Positions 27,570 through 37,088 of a stretch of DNA of 64,000 nucleotides are shown here, one piece after another. Both the position numbers and the translations under genes were made by a program. The first letter of the stretch is position 1. The number at the start of each line of letters is the position of its first letter. Source of the stretch: CAWAPD01 sp963783865 (GTDB taxonomy: Bacteria > Actinomycetota > Thermoleophilia > UBA2241). The notes below the pieces were generated by a model. It did not search any database. It worked only from the letters and a program-made list of their open reading frames with translations, and was not told the origin of the DNA. Location of the stretch: contig CAWAPD010000001.1 in NCBI GenBank assembly GCA_963783865.1, positions 1,178,001 to 1,242,000 of the forward strand, in the 5' to 3' direction.

Positions 27570-29993
27570 TCACGCGGCGCCGGCTCTCGGCTCGCCCGAG
27601 CCGGCGCACCGTCCAGCGCCCAGTCCCGCACCTCGGGGACGTCCTCGCCGTGCTCGCGCGTGTAGGCGCGCGCCTGCAGGCGCCGGTCGACCATGAGCTG
27701 GCGCACGTGGCCGGCCGTCGCCGGCAGGCCGGGCACGCGGTCGATCACGTCCATGACCAGATGGTAGCGGTCGAGGTCGTTCAGCATCACCATGTCGAAC
27801 GGCGTCGTCGTGGTGCCCTCCTCCTTGTAGCCCCGCACGTGCAGGTTGCGGTGGTTGTGGCGGCGGTACGTCAGGCGGTGGATGAGCCACGGGTAGCCGT
27901 GATAGGCGAAGACGATCGGCTTGTCGGGCGTGAACAGGGCGTCGAACTCGGCGTCGCTCATGCCGTGCGGGTGCTCGCTCGACGGCTGCAGCCGCATCAG
28001 GTCGACGACGTTGACCATGCGCACCTTCAACTGGGGAAGGTGCTCGCGGATGATGCCGATCGCCGCCAGCACCTCCTGCGTCGGCACGTCGCCGGCCGCC
28101 GCCAGCACGACGTCGGGCTCGCCGTCCTGGTCGTTGCTGGCGAACTCCCAGATGCCGGCGCCGCGGATGCAGTGCAGGACGGCCTCGTCCATCGACAGCC
28201 ACTGCGCCTGCGGCGCCTTGCCGGCGACGACGATGTTGATGTAGTCGCGGGTGCGCAGGGTGTGATCGACCACCGAGAGGAGCGTGTTGGCGTCGGGCGG
28301 CAGGTAGACGCGAATGATCTCGGCCTTCTTGTTGACGGCGTGGTCGATGAACCCCGGGTCCTGGTGCGAGAAGCCGTTGTGGTCCTGCTGCCAGACGTGC
28401 GAGCTGAGCAGGTAGGTGAGCGACGAGATCGGCGCCCGCCAGGCGATGTCGCGCGTGACCTTGAGCCACTTCGCGTGCTGGTTGAACATCGAGTCGACGA
28501 TGTGGATGAAGGCCTCGTAACAGTCGAAGAGGCCGTGACGGCCGGTCAGGAGGTAGCCCTCGAGCCAGCCCTGGCAGAGGTGTTCCGAAAGGACCTCCAT
28601 GACGCGGCCGTCGGGGGCGAGCTCGACGTCGGTCGGCAGGCGCTCGCCCTCGAAAGCGCGGGCGGTCACCTCGAAGACCTCGGTGAGCCGGTTCGAGGCC
28701 GTCTCGTCGGGTCCGAACAGGCGGAAGATCGCGCGGATTGGCGGCGATCACGTCGCGCAGGAAGCCGCCCAGGACGCGGGTCGCCTCGGCCTGGGCGGCG
28801 CCGGGCGCCGGGACCTCGACCGCGTAGTCCCGGAAGTCGGGCAGGTCGAGGTCCCGGCGCAGCACGCCGCCGTTGGCGTGCGGGTTGGCGCTCATGCGGC
28901 GGTGCGCCTTGGGGGCGAGGGCGGCGAGCTCGGGGACGAGCTCGCCGCCCTCGCCGAACAGCTCCTCCGGCCGGTAGCTGCGCATCCAGTCCTCGAGGAT
29001 CCTCAGATGGTCCGGGTCGCCGCGCACGTCGGCGACGGGCACCTGGTGGCTCCGCCAGGTGCCCTCCACCGGCTTGCCGTCGACCTCCTTCGGCCCCGTC
29101 CAGCCCTTCGGCGTGCGCAAGACGATCATGGGCCACTGCGGCCGCGAAGGGTCGTCGGTCTCGCGCGCGTAGCGCTGGATGTCCTGGATCTCCTGCACCA
29201 CGAGGTCCAGCGTCGCGGCCATCTTCCGGTGCACCTCGGGCGGGTCCTCGCCGGCGACGACGTAGGGCCGGTAGCCCATGCCTTCGAGGTACTCGCGCAG
29301 CTCGTCCTCGGGGATCCGCGCCAGCACGGTCGGCTGCGCGATCTTGTAGCCGTTCAGGTGCAGCACGGGCAGCACGGCCCCGTCACGCACGGGGTCGAGG
29401 AACTTGTTCGACTGCCAGCTCGTCGCCAGCGGCCCGGTCTCGGCCTCGCCGTCGCCGACCACGCACACCACGAGCAGGTCCGGGTTGTCGAACGCCGCGC
29501 CGTACGCGTGTGCCAGCGAGTAGCCGAGCTCGCCGCCCTCGTTGATCGAGCCGGGCGTCTCGGGCGCCACGTGGCTCGGGATGCCGCCGGGGAACGAGAA
29601 CTGCCGGAACAGGCGCCGCATGCCCTCCTCATCCTGGGTGATGCTCGGGTAGACCTCGGTGTAGGTGCTCTCGAGGTACGCGTTTGCCACCAGCGCCGGA
29701 CCGCCGTGTCCCGGCCCCGTCACGAAGATGGCGTCGAGGTCCCAGGTACGGATGGCTCGGTTCAGGTGGGCATAGACGAAGTTCAGGCCCGGCGTCGTGC
29801 CCCAGTGCCCCAGCAGGCGCGGCTTCACGTCGTCGGGGGTCAGCGGACGCCGCAGCAGCGGGTCGTCGAGCAGGTAGATCTGGCCGACCGACAGGTAGTT
29901 CGCCGCCCGCCACCAGGCGTCGAGCAGGTCGAGGTCGTCGGGCGACGTCGGAGCCAGGCCCCGCCCTGCCGCGTCGCCGGTCTGTTCGGTCAT
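27570..29993 (-). pseudogene. xfp: Phosphoketolase (xylulose-5-P/fructose-6-P), frameshifted
   Basis: A thiamine-diphosphate phosphoketolase that would cleave xylulose-5-P or fructose-6-P to acetyl phosphate. From ATG 29993 the N-terminal part is intact (WRAANYLSVGQIYLL, LLGHWGTTPGLNF, GHGGPALVANAYLEGTY-like, VVGDGEAETGPLATSW) down to LRDVIAANPRD. At about 28724-28731 one extra base shifts the frame; the continuation FRLFGPDETASNRLTEVFE...LLTGRHGLFDCYEAFIHIVDSMFNQHAKWL is perfect in the next frame up to HGEDVPEVRDW. The 3' end also looks shifted, since that frame has no stop until deep in ackA. Either a sequencing error or a recent mutation; it is otherwise well conserved. Confidence 0.88.
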
Positions 29994-30134
29994 GCCGATC
30001 CTCCTCGGAGTCGCCACTCGCCGTCGGGGCCAAGATACCCGGACCGTGTGAGAGCTTCGGCGCTGTGCCGTTTGGGGAGCGCAAGGACCGGGCTGAGGTC
30101 CGCGACGCGCAGGGAGAGGCGGGACCCGCCGCGA

Positions 30135-32231
30135 CTAGGCCGTGTCGGCGGAGGCCTCTTCTGCCCGCGTCCAGAGCCGTCCCGGCCAGCCGGCCTTCGG
30201 CCCGACCATCAGGGTGAGGCCCGGGACCAGCGCCGTGCGCACGAGGAAGGTGTCGAGCAGCACGCCGATGGCGACGCCGATGCTGATCTCCGCCAGGTCC
30301 TTGACCGGCTGCGAGAGCAGGATCAGGAAGGTCCCGGCCAGGATCACCCCGGCGCTGGTCAGGACGCCACCGGTGGCCGTGAGCGCCTTGGTCGTGCCGT
30401 CGTGCAGGCCGCGTGCCAGCGCTTCGGAGCGAATCCGCGTCGTGATGAAGATGTTGTAGTCGCTGCCCAGGGCGACGAGGAAGATGAACATGTAGAGCGG
30501 GATCCGGTAGCTGATGTGCTGCCAGCCGAGGAGCTTCTCGGTGATGAGGATGGTGGCGCCGAGGGCGGCCAGGTACGAGAGCACGTTCGTGGCCAGCAGG
30601 TAGAGCGGCGCCACCAGCGCGCGCAGCAGGATGGCGAGGATCACGCCGACCACGACGAGGGCGAGCGCCGCCACCACGAGGGTGTCGCGGTTCGACAGCG
30701 CCCAGGTGTCGGCCTGGATCGCGGTCGGGCCGCCGACCAGCGCCGTGCTGCCGCTGCCGGCGGCCAGCTCGCGCGCCGTGGCGCGCAGCTCCCGAACCTG
30801 GTCCAGAGTCTGCGACGAGTAGGGGTCGCCCTCGAAGACGACCTGATAGCTCTGCAGCTTCCCGTCGTCGGCGGTGCCGGTCGGGAAGACCTTGTCGACA
30901 CCCGGGCTCTTGCCCAGGGCGCCGACGACCATGCCGGTGACGAACGCGGGCGGGTTCCGCGGCGACAGGAAGAGCACGGTCGTCGGCGCCAGCGAGCCCT
31001 TGGGGAAGTGCTGCTCGAGCAGCGCGTAGCCCTGCTTGGACGGCATGTTCTTGAGGAAGTCCTCGGTGAAGCTGAAGCGGGGGCTGTACTGCGTGACGCC
31101 CAGGGCGAGCAGGGCCAGGACGAGAGCCACGAGAGCGGCGGCGCGCGCCGGCCGCGCGGCCACCGCACGGGCCACCCGGCCCCACGTGCGGTGCTGCGTC
31201 TCCTGGCCCGTACGGGGGACGCGCGGCCAGAAGGCGCGCCGCCCCAGCACCGCCAGCAGCGCCGGCATGAGCGTGAGGGCGGCGACCAGGGTCACGAACA
31301 CACCCAGCCCGAGCACCGGCGCGAACGCCCGGTACTCGCCGTAGGTCGCGACCAGCAGGGTCAGCACGGCCAGGGTGACGGTCAGGCCGCTGGCGGTGAT
31401 CGCCTCCCACGTCTCGCCTAGGGCCGTGGCCAGCGCCGCCCGGTGGTCCCCTTCCTTGCGCAGGTCCTCGCGGTAGCGGCTGATCAGCAGCAGGCCGTAG
31501 TCGGTGCCGGCGCCGAACAGCAGGATGATCATCAGCGAGGTCGCCTGTCCCGACAGCAGGGTGCCGGTCGCCTTGGCGCCGAGCGCGAGCAGCCCGCCGG
31601 CCACGAAGTAACCGAAGCCGACCGTGATCAGCGGCACGAAGGGCAGGATCGGCGAGCGGTAGATCAGCAGCAGCAGGACCAGCACGAGGACCACGGTGCC
31701 GACCAGCAGCTTCACGTCGGCGTTCAGGAAGATCTGGTAGACGTCGGTGATCAGGCCACCGGGGCCGGTCACCCGCACCTGCATGCCCCCGATCTGATCG
31801 CCGAAGTGGGCGCGGATGGCGTCGACCGAGGTGCGGAACGACGACTGCCCGGGGTTGCCGCTGAGGCTGGCGAAGATCATGGCGCCCATGCCGTCGGGCG
31901 AGTACTGGATGCCGGCGCTGTTGATCGGCTGCGCGCCGCTCGACAGCCACGCCTTGCCGGCCTCGACCTGCTCCTTGTCTGCCGCCGTCAGCGGGGTGTC
32001 GGACCCGTACACGACGATGATCGGCGTGCCCTTGGCGGTGGGGAAGGACGCCTGTTGCAGGGCGTCGGCACGCTTGCTCTCGGTGCTCGACGGCAGGCCG
32101 CTGGACGCGTCGTTGGTCGTGACGCTCTGGAGCGTCGGCCCGGCCGACAGGGCGCCGGCGATCAGGATCCAGACGGCGATGACCAGCCACGGGTGCCAAC
32201 CTCGGGTCGACCAGGTGATCACACGGCGCAT
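30135..32231 (-). CDS. MMPL-family (RND) membrane exporter
   Basis: A 698-residue RND-type transporter with two repeats: one helix, an external loop domain and five helices each (12 in total). The first transmembrane block has the family signature GAGTDYGLLLISRYREDL, and the second has VALGSDYNIFITTRIRSEA. Proton-driven export of lipids or hydrophobic compounds is usual in actinobacteria. ATG 32231 with GGACGG upstream. It is on the same strand as the phosphoketolase but 142 bases before it, and as the FN3-membrane gene with a hairpin between. Confidence 0.92.
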   Translation of the reverse strand: MRRVITWSTRGWHPWLVIAVWILIAGALSAGPTLQSVTTNDASSGLPSSTESKRADALQQASFPTAKGTPIIVVYGSDTPLTAADKEQVEAGKAWLSSGAQPINSAGIQYSPDGMGAMIFASLSGNPGQSSFRTSVDAIRAHFGDQIGGMQVRVTGPGGLITDVYQIFLNADVKLLVGTVVLVLVLLLLIYRSPILPFVPLITVGFGYFVAGGLLALGAKATGTLLSGQATSLMIILLFGAGTDYGLLLISRYREDLRKEGDHRAALATALGETWEAITASGLTVTLAVLTLLVATYGEYRAFAPVLGLGVFVTLVAALTLMPALLAVLGRRAFWPRVPRTGQETQHRTWGRVARAVAARPARAAALVALVLALLALGVTQYSPRFSFTEDFLKNMPSKQGYALLEQHFPKGSLAPTTVLFLSPRNPPAFVTGMVVGALGKSPGVDKVFPTGTADDGKLQSYQVVFEGDPYSSQTLDQVRELRATARELAAGSGSTALVGGPTAIQADTWALSNRDTLVVAALALVVVGVILAILLRALVAPLYLLATNVLSYLAALGATILITEKLLGWQHISYRIPLYMFIFLVALGSDYNIFITTRIRSEALARGLHDGTTKALTATGGVLTSAGVILAGTFLILLSQPVKDLAEISIGVAIGVLLDTFLVRTALVPGLTLMVGPKAGWPGRLWTRAEEASADTA

Positions 32232-32297
32232 GCGCCGTCCTTTCGTTGCTCGGGGTGCTCCAATGATATCGGCAGTACGCCGGACGGCGTCAACGAG

Positions 32298-32327
32298 GGG
32301 CTACCTCGTCACGAGACGAGGTAGCCC
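32298..32327. terminator. Perfect hairpin at the end of the FN3-membrane gene
   Basis: A 13-bp perfect inverted repeat (GGGCTACCTCGTC and its complement) with loop ACGA. It covers the last codons and stop of the gene ending at 32309, and precedes the MMPL gene on the same strand. Less GC-pure than the other hairpins. Likely terminator. Confidence 0.6.
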
Positions 32328-33784
32328 ACCGCCCACAGCGTCTCCCAGATCACGATGGCCGCGTAGGCGGCGGTCGCTGCCGCGGTCACGACGAACGCGG
32401 CCCGGTGGCGCCGCAGCGCCCAGATGGCGATCACGGCCACGGTCATGACGCCGATCTTGAAGGCGATCGCCGGGCCGGGTCCGGCGTCGATGAGACGCTG
32501 CATCAGCCCGTTCGCCTCGGTCGCCTTGCCGGCGGCGATCGCGTTCCAGGTGAACAGGAGGTCGGCCACGTTGAGGGCCCAGAGTCCGACCAGCAGGTAG
32601 AGCAGCGCCTGGGTGCGGGTGAGCCCGAGGCGAAGGTGCCAGGGCGTGGTCGCCGGGCAGAGGCAGTCGCCCTCGTCGCGGGCGATCCGGTAGCGACGGA
32701 CGAGCTTCTCGTCGTACGGCTCGACGTGGGCCGTGCCGTGCACCGGGCAGGCGAAGGAGAACAGCCTGTCACCGTCGCGGGTGAGCATGCGCGCCTCGCC
32801 CGGCCCGGCGCCGGCCGCCTCGGCGGCCGGCCGGGGCCGGGCGACCCCGGTCAGCGCCTCGACCTCCTCGTCGGTCAGGCCCTTGAACTCGTACGGCACC
32901 CGCTTGCGGCGCCGCCAGCTCTGCCGCGCGCGCTCGCGCGAGAGCATCGACCAGAGGAGCACGGCGACGATGGCCGCGGCCAGCAGGACCACGTCGGGCA
33001 GCGCGAGGGCGACGAGCGGCGGCGCCCAGAGCAGCAGGGCGCGCCGCCGCTCGTCGCTGCGCAGCGGCTCGATGAACGTGTAGGTGGTGTACAACCAGAC
33101 GCCGGACAGGCCGCCCAGGGTCACGAACGTGCGCAGGAACGCGGCCGCCGTCTTGCCGAGCAGGCTGGAGTCCTGGGTGAAGAGGCCGAGGATGCCCCCG
33201 AAGCTCCACAGGATCACGGTCACGGCGAGCGGCACGATCTGCCAGCGCAGGAACGTGGAGACGGGGGCGTCGGGCTCTTCACGGCGGCGCCAGACGGCGG
33301 TGAGCGCGATCGCCGCGGCGACCGACACGCCGTGCGAGACGACGCTCCCGCTGACCAACGCCAGCACCGTCGCGGCCACGCACGCGAACGGCAGCAGCAG
33401 GGCGGTGTCGAGCGCGACCGGGTCGCGGACCGGCGCGGCCGCCGCGCGGTCGCCGTACACCTCGGCCGCGTGCCCGTCGGCGATCGTCCACACGTGGACG
33501 TGTACCGGCCGCGACCAGCCGTCCTTCTCGCGCGTGAACAGCGCGTAGAAGTACTCGGCGCCGGGCCGGAGGGCGACGTCGGCGAAGCCGCTGGCGTCGC
33601 CCTCGTAGGCGAGCGCGGCGTCGAAGGCGCGGGTCTGGGCGTCGTGCGGCGTCTCGGGGTACCACTCCGCCGAGCGCAGCGCCCGCACGACCCGCGACCC
33701 GCGCCCACGCCAGTCCCACGACAGGCGGATCGCCTCAGCGCCGGGTTTCGCCTTCACGTTCTCGATCGTCGCAGCGCGTGCCAC
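32309..33784 (-). CDS. FN3-like domain plus 8-helix membrane protein with Cys-rich loop and DUF5658-like end
   Basis: About 491 residues. N-terminal 1-125 looks like an FN3-type beta-sandwich (VKAKPGAEAIRLSWDW, FADVALRPGAEYFYALFTREKDGWSRPVHV). Then five hydrophobic helices (about 145-330), a soluble loop of some 100 residues with CPVHGTAHVEPYDEK and DCLCPATTPWH (possible metal-binding cysteines), and three final helices resembling DUF5658 (WALNVADLLFTWNAIAAG...ANGLMQRLI...FKIGVMT). I know no family with this whole order. GTG 33784 is the likeliest start but has no clear ribosome site; it begins 20 bases after the DMT half-transporter and may be coupled to it. Function unknown. Confidence 0.65.
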   Translation of the reverse strand: MARAATIENVKAKPGAEAIRLSWDWRGRGSRVVRALRSAEWYPETPHDAQTRAFDAALAYEGDASGFADVALRPGAEYFYALFTREKDGWSRPVHVHVWTIADGHAAEVYGDRAAAAPVRDPVALDTALLLPFACVAATVLALVSGSVVSHGVSVAAAIALTAVWRRREEPDAPVSTFLRWQIVPLAVTVILWSFGGILGLFTQDSSLLGKTAAAFLRTFVTLGGLSGVWLYTTYTFIEPLRSDERRRALLLWAPPLVALALPDVVLLAAAIVAVLLWSMLSRERARQSWRRRKRVPYEFKGLTDEEVEALTGVARPRPAAEAAGAGPGEARMLTRDGDRLFSFACPVHGTAHVEPYDEKLVRRYRIARDEGDCLCPATTPWHLRLGLTRTQALLYLLVGLWALNVADLLFTWNAIAAGKATEANGLMQRLIDAGPGPAIAFKIGVMTVAVIAIWALRRHRAAFVVTAAATAAYAAIVIWETLWAVGYLVS

Positions 33785-33804
33785 AGTCAGCGAGGAGGTC
33801 CGCG

Positions 33805-34212
33805 CTAGGCCCGGAACGTCGCGACGAGCACCAGGCCGGCGAACACCAGCCCGGTTCCCAGCCATTGCGGCCAGGCGAACGACTCGTGGAACAGCAGGAA
33901 GGCGGCGAACACCTGGCACGCGACGAAGGCGATGCCGATCCCCCACACGTTGGCGAAGCTGACGGAGGATTGACGGACGATGCCCGCATACGAGAGCTGG
34001 ACGCACAGGCCGAACGCGCTGCCGGCCGCCTGCCAGAGGATGAAGGTCTTGAGGCGGTCGCTGTGGCCCGAGGCGGCGAAGCAGGCGTAGGCGCCTACGT
34101 TGACGACGAGGTTCAGGAGCAGCAAGCCGACGAGGCCCAGCCCCTGCGAGCCTGTGAACGTATCGACAGCTTCCTTCGACGGCCACGCCACCGGCCGGAA
34201 CAGTCTCCCCAT
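33805..34212 (-). CDS. Small four-helix DMT/SMR-like transporter
   Basis: A 135-residue membrane protein with four helices and a final FAWPQWLGTGLVFAGLVLVATF, the closing pattern of EamA/SMR half-units (drug/metabolite transporter superfamily). It would act as a dimer. GGGAGG precedes two ATG codons; the in-frame one at 34212 is ten bases away. Divergent from plsC. The gene after it, on the same strand, is the FN3-membrane protein. Confidence 0.72.
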   Translation of the reverse strand: MGRLFRPVAWPSKEAVDTFTGSQGLGLVGLLLLNLVVNVGAYACFAASGHSDRLKTFILWQAAGSAFGLCVQLSYAGIVRQSSVSFANVWGIGIAFVACQVFAAFLLFHESFAWPQWLGTGLVFAGLVLVATFRA

Positions 34213-34317
34213 CGCATGCCTCCCGCTCTGTCGCTCGCAGCTCGTGCGCCACGATTCTATGCCTGCGCGTCGCGGTTCGGCTCGGAAGGATGCAGTGGCA
34301 CATATAGGATGACAGAC

Positions 34318-34353
34318 GGCCGTGCGAGCGGCGGAGCCGCCCGCCGCACGGCC
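34318..34353. promoter_or_regulatory. Structured palindrome in the divergent plsC promoter
   Basis: GGCCGTGCG (34318-34326) and CGCACGGCC (34345-34353) pair perfectly around a GC-rich centre that can pair again. It lies in the plsC leader, so it is an operator or leader structure rather than a terminator. Confidence 0.35.
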
Positions 34354-34400
34354 CGAGGCACGGCGAAGCGGCAAGATGCGACGACCTGCAGGTGAGGCTG

Positions 34401-35048
34401 GTGAAGACCTTCTCCCTCTATGTCGAGTCCGATCCTCCACTCTTCAGGCTCGCCCGCGTCGTGTGTTCGGGCGCCCTGCTGGCGTACTCGCGGTTCACCC
34501 AGACGGGCCTGCACAACCTGCCGCCGCAGGGGCCGGCGATCGTCGCCGCCAACCACCCGAGCGACCTCGACCCGGCCCTGGTCGGCGCCAGCTTCCCGCG
34601 CACGCTCCGCTTCATGGCCGCCGAGAAGGAGTGGGACCGGCCGTTCGTCGGCCGCTGCATCCGGCGGCTGGGCGCGTTCCGGGTGCGCCGCGGGGCGGTC
34701 GACCGCGAGGCGCTGCGCGTGGCGCTCGACTTGCTTGCGCAGGGTGAGGTGGTCGCGCTGTTCCCCGAGGGCGACAACTACGCCGACGGTCCGCGACCGT
34801 TCGAGAGCGGCGTCGGCTACCTGGCGGCCAAGAGCGGGGCGCCGGTGATCCCCTGCGCGATCACCGGCGCCCAGCACGTCTGGAACAGCGGCGGCCTCGG
34901 CTGGCCCCACATCGAGCTGCGCGTCGGCGAGCCGGTCGACCTCGGCGGCCTCGACGGGCTGCGCAACCACGAGCTCTACGAGGCGATCGCGGGGCGCGTC
35001 GAGGCCGCCGTGAAGGCGCTGCTCGACGGGGGGTCGAGCGGGTTCTAG
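34401..35048 (+). CDS. Lysophospholipid acyltransferase (PlsC-like)
   Basis: A 215-residue LPLAT-fold enzyme. Block I is NHPSDLDP (HxxxxD-type), the acceptor-binding block is FPEGDNYADGPRPFESGVGYLA (FPEG), and the later VIPCAITGAQHVW fits block IV. It would transfer a fatty acid to lysophosphatidate or a related lipid at the membrane. GTG 34401 follows AGGTGAGG closely; GTG 34392 is an alternative. Its end overlaps the convergent ABC permease gene by four bases. Confidence 0.85.
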   Translation: MKTFSLYVESDPPLFRLARVVCSGALLAYSRFTQTGLHNLPPQGPAIVAANHPSDLDPALVGASFPRTLRFMAAEKEWDRPFVGRCIRRLGAFRVRRGAVDREALRVALDLLAQGEVVALFPEGDNYADGPRPFESGVGYLAAKSGAPVIPCAITGAQHVWNSGGLGWPHIELRVGEPVDLGGLDGLRNHELYEAIAGRVEAAVKALLDGGSSGF

Positions 35049-35920
35049 CCCTTGACCCCGCTCAGCGTCACGCCCTCGATGAAGGCGCGCTGGGCGAGGA
35101 AGAAGATCACCACGACCGGGATCATGAAGATGATCGTCGCCGCCATCGTCAGGTTCCAGTTCACGTGGTGCATGCCGCGGAAGTTCGACAGCGCCAGCGA
35201 CAGCGTCTGGGCGGAGGGGTTCTCGCCCACGTAGACCAGCGGGCCGTAGAAGTCGTTCCAGGCGTAGATGAACTGGAACAGGGCGATCGCCATGATCGCC
35301 GGCTTCGACAGCGGCACGACCACGCGGCGCAGGATCTGCCAGTTGCCGCCGCCGTCCACCCGCACGGCGTCGCAGAGCTCACTGGGGATGGTCATGAAGA
35401 ACTGGCGCAACAGGAAGATCGAGAACGCGTCGCCGAAGAAGTTGGGGATGATCAGCGGCTTCAGCGTGCCGACGAACTGGATCCCGAACAGGTCGTGGAA
35501 GGTCCGCGCCCAGATGACGTACAGCGGCACGGTGGTGACCTGCGTCGGCAGCATCAGCGTCGACAGGACGAGCAGGAAGACGATGTTGCGGCCCTTCCAC
35601 TCGAGCCGCGAGAACGCGTAGGCGACGGGGATGCACGAGATCACGACCCCGATCGTCGAGAGCCCCGCGTACAGGAAGGTGTTCCACGTGTAGCGGGCCA
35701 GGTCGATCTGCTGGAACACGGTCCAGAAGTTGCGCAGCACGACCGGGCTCGGGATCAGCTTCGACGACAGCGCCTGGCGGTCGGTCATCACGGCCGTCAG
35801 CAGCATGAAGATGACCGGGACCATGAAGATCAGCGACACGCCGATCAGCACCGAGTGGTTGGCGATCGTCATCAGGAAGCGGTGGCGGCGGACGCCGGCG
35901 GGCAGCGGCCGCCGCCCCAC
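35045..35920 (-). CDS. ABC sugar transporter permease, MalG type (locus 1)
   Basis: About 291 residues and six membrane helices; the EAA loop that contacts the ATPase is SELCDAVRVDGGGNWQILRRVVVPLSKP. It ends in the common LSGVKG. It pairs with the MalF-type permease just upstream. The start is unsure: a strong GGGGGAGG lies at the end of the upstream gene but is followed in this frame only by GTA-GCC codons; the first normal start is GTG 35920. An Ala/Pro-rich extension up to about 35995 may be translated. Confidence 0.9.
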   Translation of the reverse strand: MGRRPLPAGVRRHRFLMTIANHSVLIGVSLIFMVPVIFMLLTAVMTDRQALSSKLIPSPVVLRNFWTVFQQIDLARYTWNTFLYAGLSTIGVVISCIPVAYAFSRLEWKGRNIVFLLVLSTLMLPTQVTTVPLYVIWARTFHDLFGIQFVGTLKPLIIPNFFGDAFSIFLLRQFFMTIPSELCDAVRVDGGGNWQILRRVVVPLSKPAIMAIALFQFIYAWNDFYGPLVYVGENPSAQTLSLALSNFRGMHHVNWNLTMAATIIFMIPVVVIFFLAQRAFIEGVTLSGVKG

Positions 35921-35997
35921 CGAGTGCGCGTCCCTGGGCGCCTGAGCGGCCGGCGCTGCGGGCGGGGCGGGCGTCTCGGGGGCTGTGACCGGAGCGG

Positions 35998-37035
35998 CTA
36001 CTGCTGGCCTCCCCCGTAGTGCACCCAGCGGCGTGAGGTGAGCAGCAGCACGGCGGTCGCCGCCATCGTGGCGGCGAACAGCACCCAGGCCATCGCCGAC
36101 GCGTAGCCCATGTGGAAGTACCGGAAGGCCTGCTCGTAGAGCCAGATGCCGTAGAAGAGCAGGGCGTTCTGCGGCGCTCCGAGCACCATCGTCTGGCCGC
36201 TGGCGACGTTGCTGGCGACGAACGCCTGGTCGAAGTACTGGAAGCCGTCGATGACGCCCATCACGAGCGTGAAGAAGATGACCGGGGTGATCAGCGGCAG
36301 GGTGACGTTGCGGAACCGCTGCCAGGCGTTGGCGCCCTCGATGGCGATCGCCTCGTAGAGCTCGCGCGGCACGTTCAGCAGGCCGGCGAGGTAGATCACG
36401 ATCGCATCGCCGATGCCCCACAGGCCGAGGATCACGAGCGCCGGCTTGGCCCAGGTCGGGTCGTAGAACCAGAGCGGCGCGTCGACGCCGGGGATGGCGT
36501 TGAGGATCTGGTTGACCGGCCCCGTCGTCGGGTTGAGCAGGTAGACGAACACCAGGGCGGCGGCGACCCTGGGGGCCATCGACGGCATGAAGAACAGCGT
36601 CCGGTAGGCGTTCTTGCCGCGCCGGGGCCGCGTCAGCAGCATCGCCGTGAGCATGGCGAAGAGCACCCGCAGGGGAACGCCGACGACGATGATCCAGAGC
36701 GTGTTCTTGACGGCCGTCCAGTAGAACGGGTCGCTCTGGGACAGGCCTTTGACCTTGCCGATGCCGAACATGAACTTGTAGTTGTCGAGGCCGACCCAGT
36801 GTGGCGTGCCGGCCATGTCGTAGTGGGTGAACGACCAGTAGAGGCTGACGATCATCGGCCAGCCGGTGAAGACGCAGAAGCCGATGATCCAGGGCGAGAG
36901 GAAGAGCGCGACCAGCAGGTAGCGGCGCAGCGTGGAGCGCCGGCGCAGGCGCCGGCGCTCCTGCGCGCTGCGCCGCGGGATGAGGGGCGCGGCGGGGGCC
37001 TTGGCCCCCGCCGCGCCCCCCGCCGGTGTCACCAC
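35998..37035 (-). CDS. ABC sugar transporter permease, MalF type (locus 1)
   Basis: A 345-residue inner-membrane permease with six or more helices; the EAA loop is RELYEAIAIEGANAWQRFRNVTLPLITP. GTG start. The cytoplasmic N-terminal tail (about residues 6-17, GGAAGAKAPAAPL) is encoded by a 17-bp perfect hairpin starting 16 bases into the gene. It follows the binding-protein gene by 53 bases in an operon of ROK regulator, binding protein and two permeases. The ATPase is probably the one at 42928-44139. Confidence 0.92.
   Translation of the reverse strand: MVTPAGGAAGAKAPAAPLIPRRSAQERRRLRRRSTLRRYLLVALFLSPWIIGFCVFTGWPMIVSLYWSFTHYDMAGTPHWVGLDNYKFMFGIGKVKGLSQSDPFYWTAVKNTLWIIVVGVPLRVLFAMLTAMLLTRPRRGKNAYRTLFFMPSMAPRVAAALVFVYLLNPTTGPVNQILNAIPGVDAPLWFYDPTWAKPALVILGLWGIGDAIVIYLAGLLNVPRELYEAIAIEGANAWQRFRNVTLPLITPVIFFTLVMGVIDGFQYFDQAFVASNVASGQTMVLGAPQNALLFYGIWLYEQAFRYFHMGYASAMAWVLFAATMAATAVLLLTSRRWVHYGGGQQ
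36984..37019. repeat. Perfect 17-bp GC hairpin inside the permease start (locus 1)
   Basis: Arms 36984-37000 and 37003-37019 with a 2-base TT centre; in RNA the last pair opens to a CUUG tetraloop. It lies within the first 52 bases of the MalF-type gene, just downstream of the binding-protein gene, where it could protect the binding-protein mRNA. Confidence 0.85.
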
Positions 37036-37088
37036 GCTGGCGATGTCGCGCTCCTCGCCCGCCCGTCCTCTACCGCGTCACGTTCCGG

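Noticed and set aside
27311..27572. A natural phosphoketolase-acetate kinase fusion
   Set aside because: A TGA at 27570-27572 separates them in the common frame, and the other frame runs through ackA as nonsense. Two adjacent genes with a sequence error or mutation explain it better.
28715..28745. Programmed ribosomal frameshifting at the broken genes
   Set aside because: The sites share no slippery heptamer, downstream stem or internal Shine-Dalgarno, and lie in unrelated protein regions.
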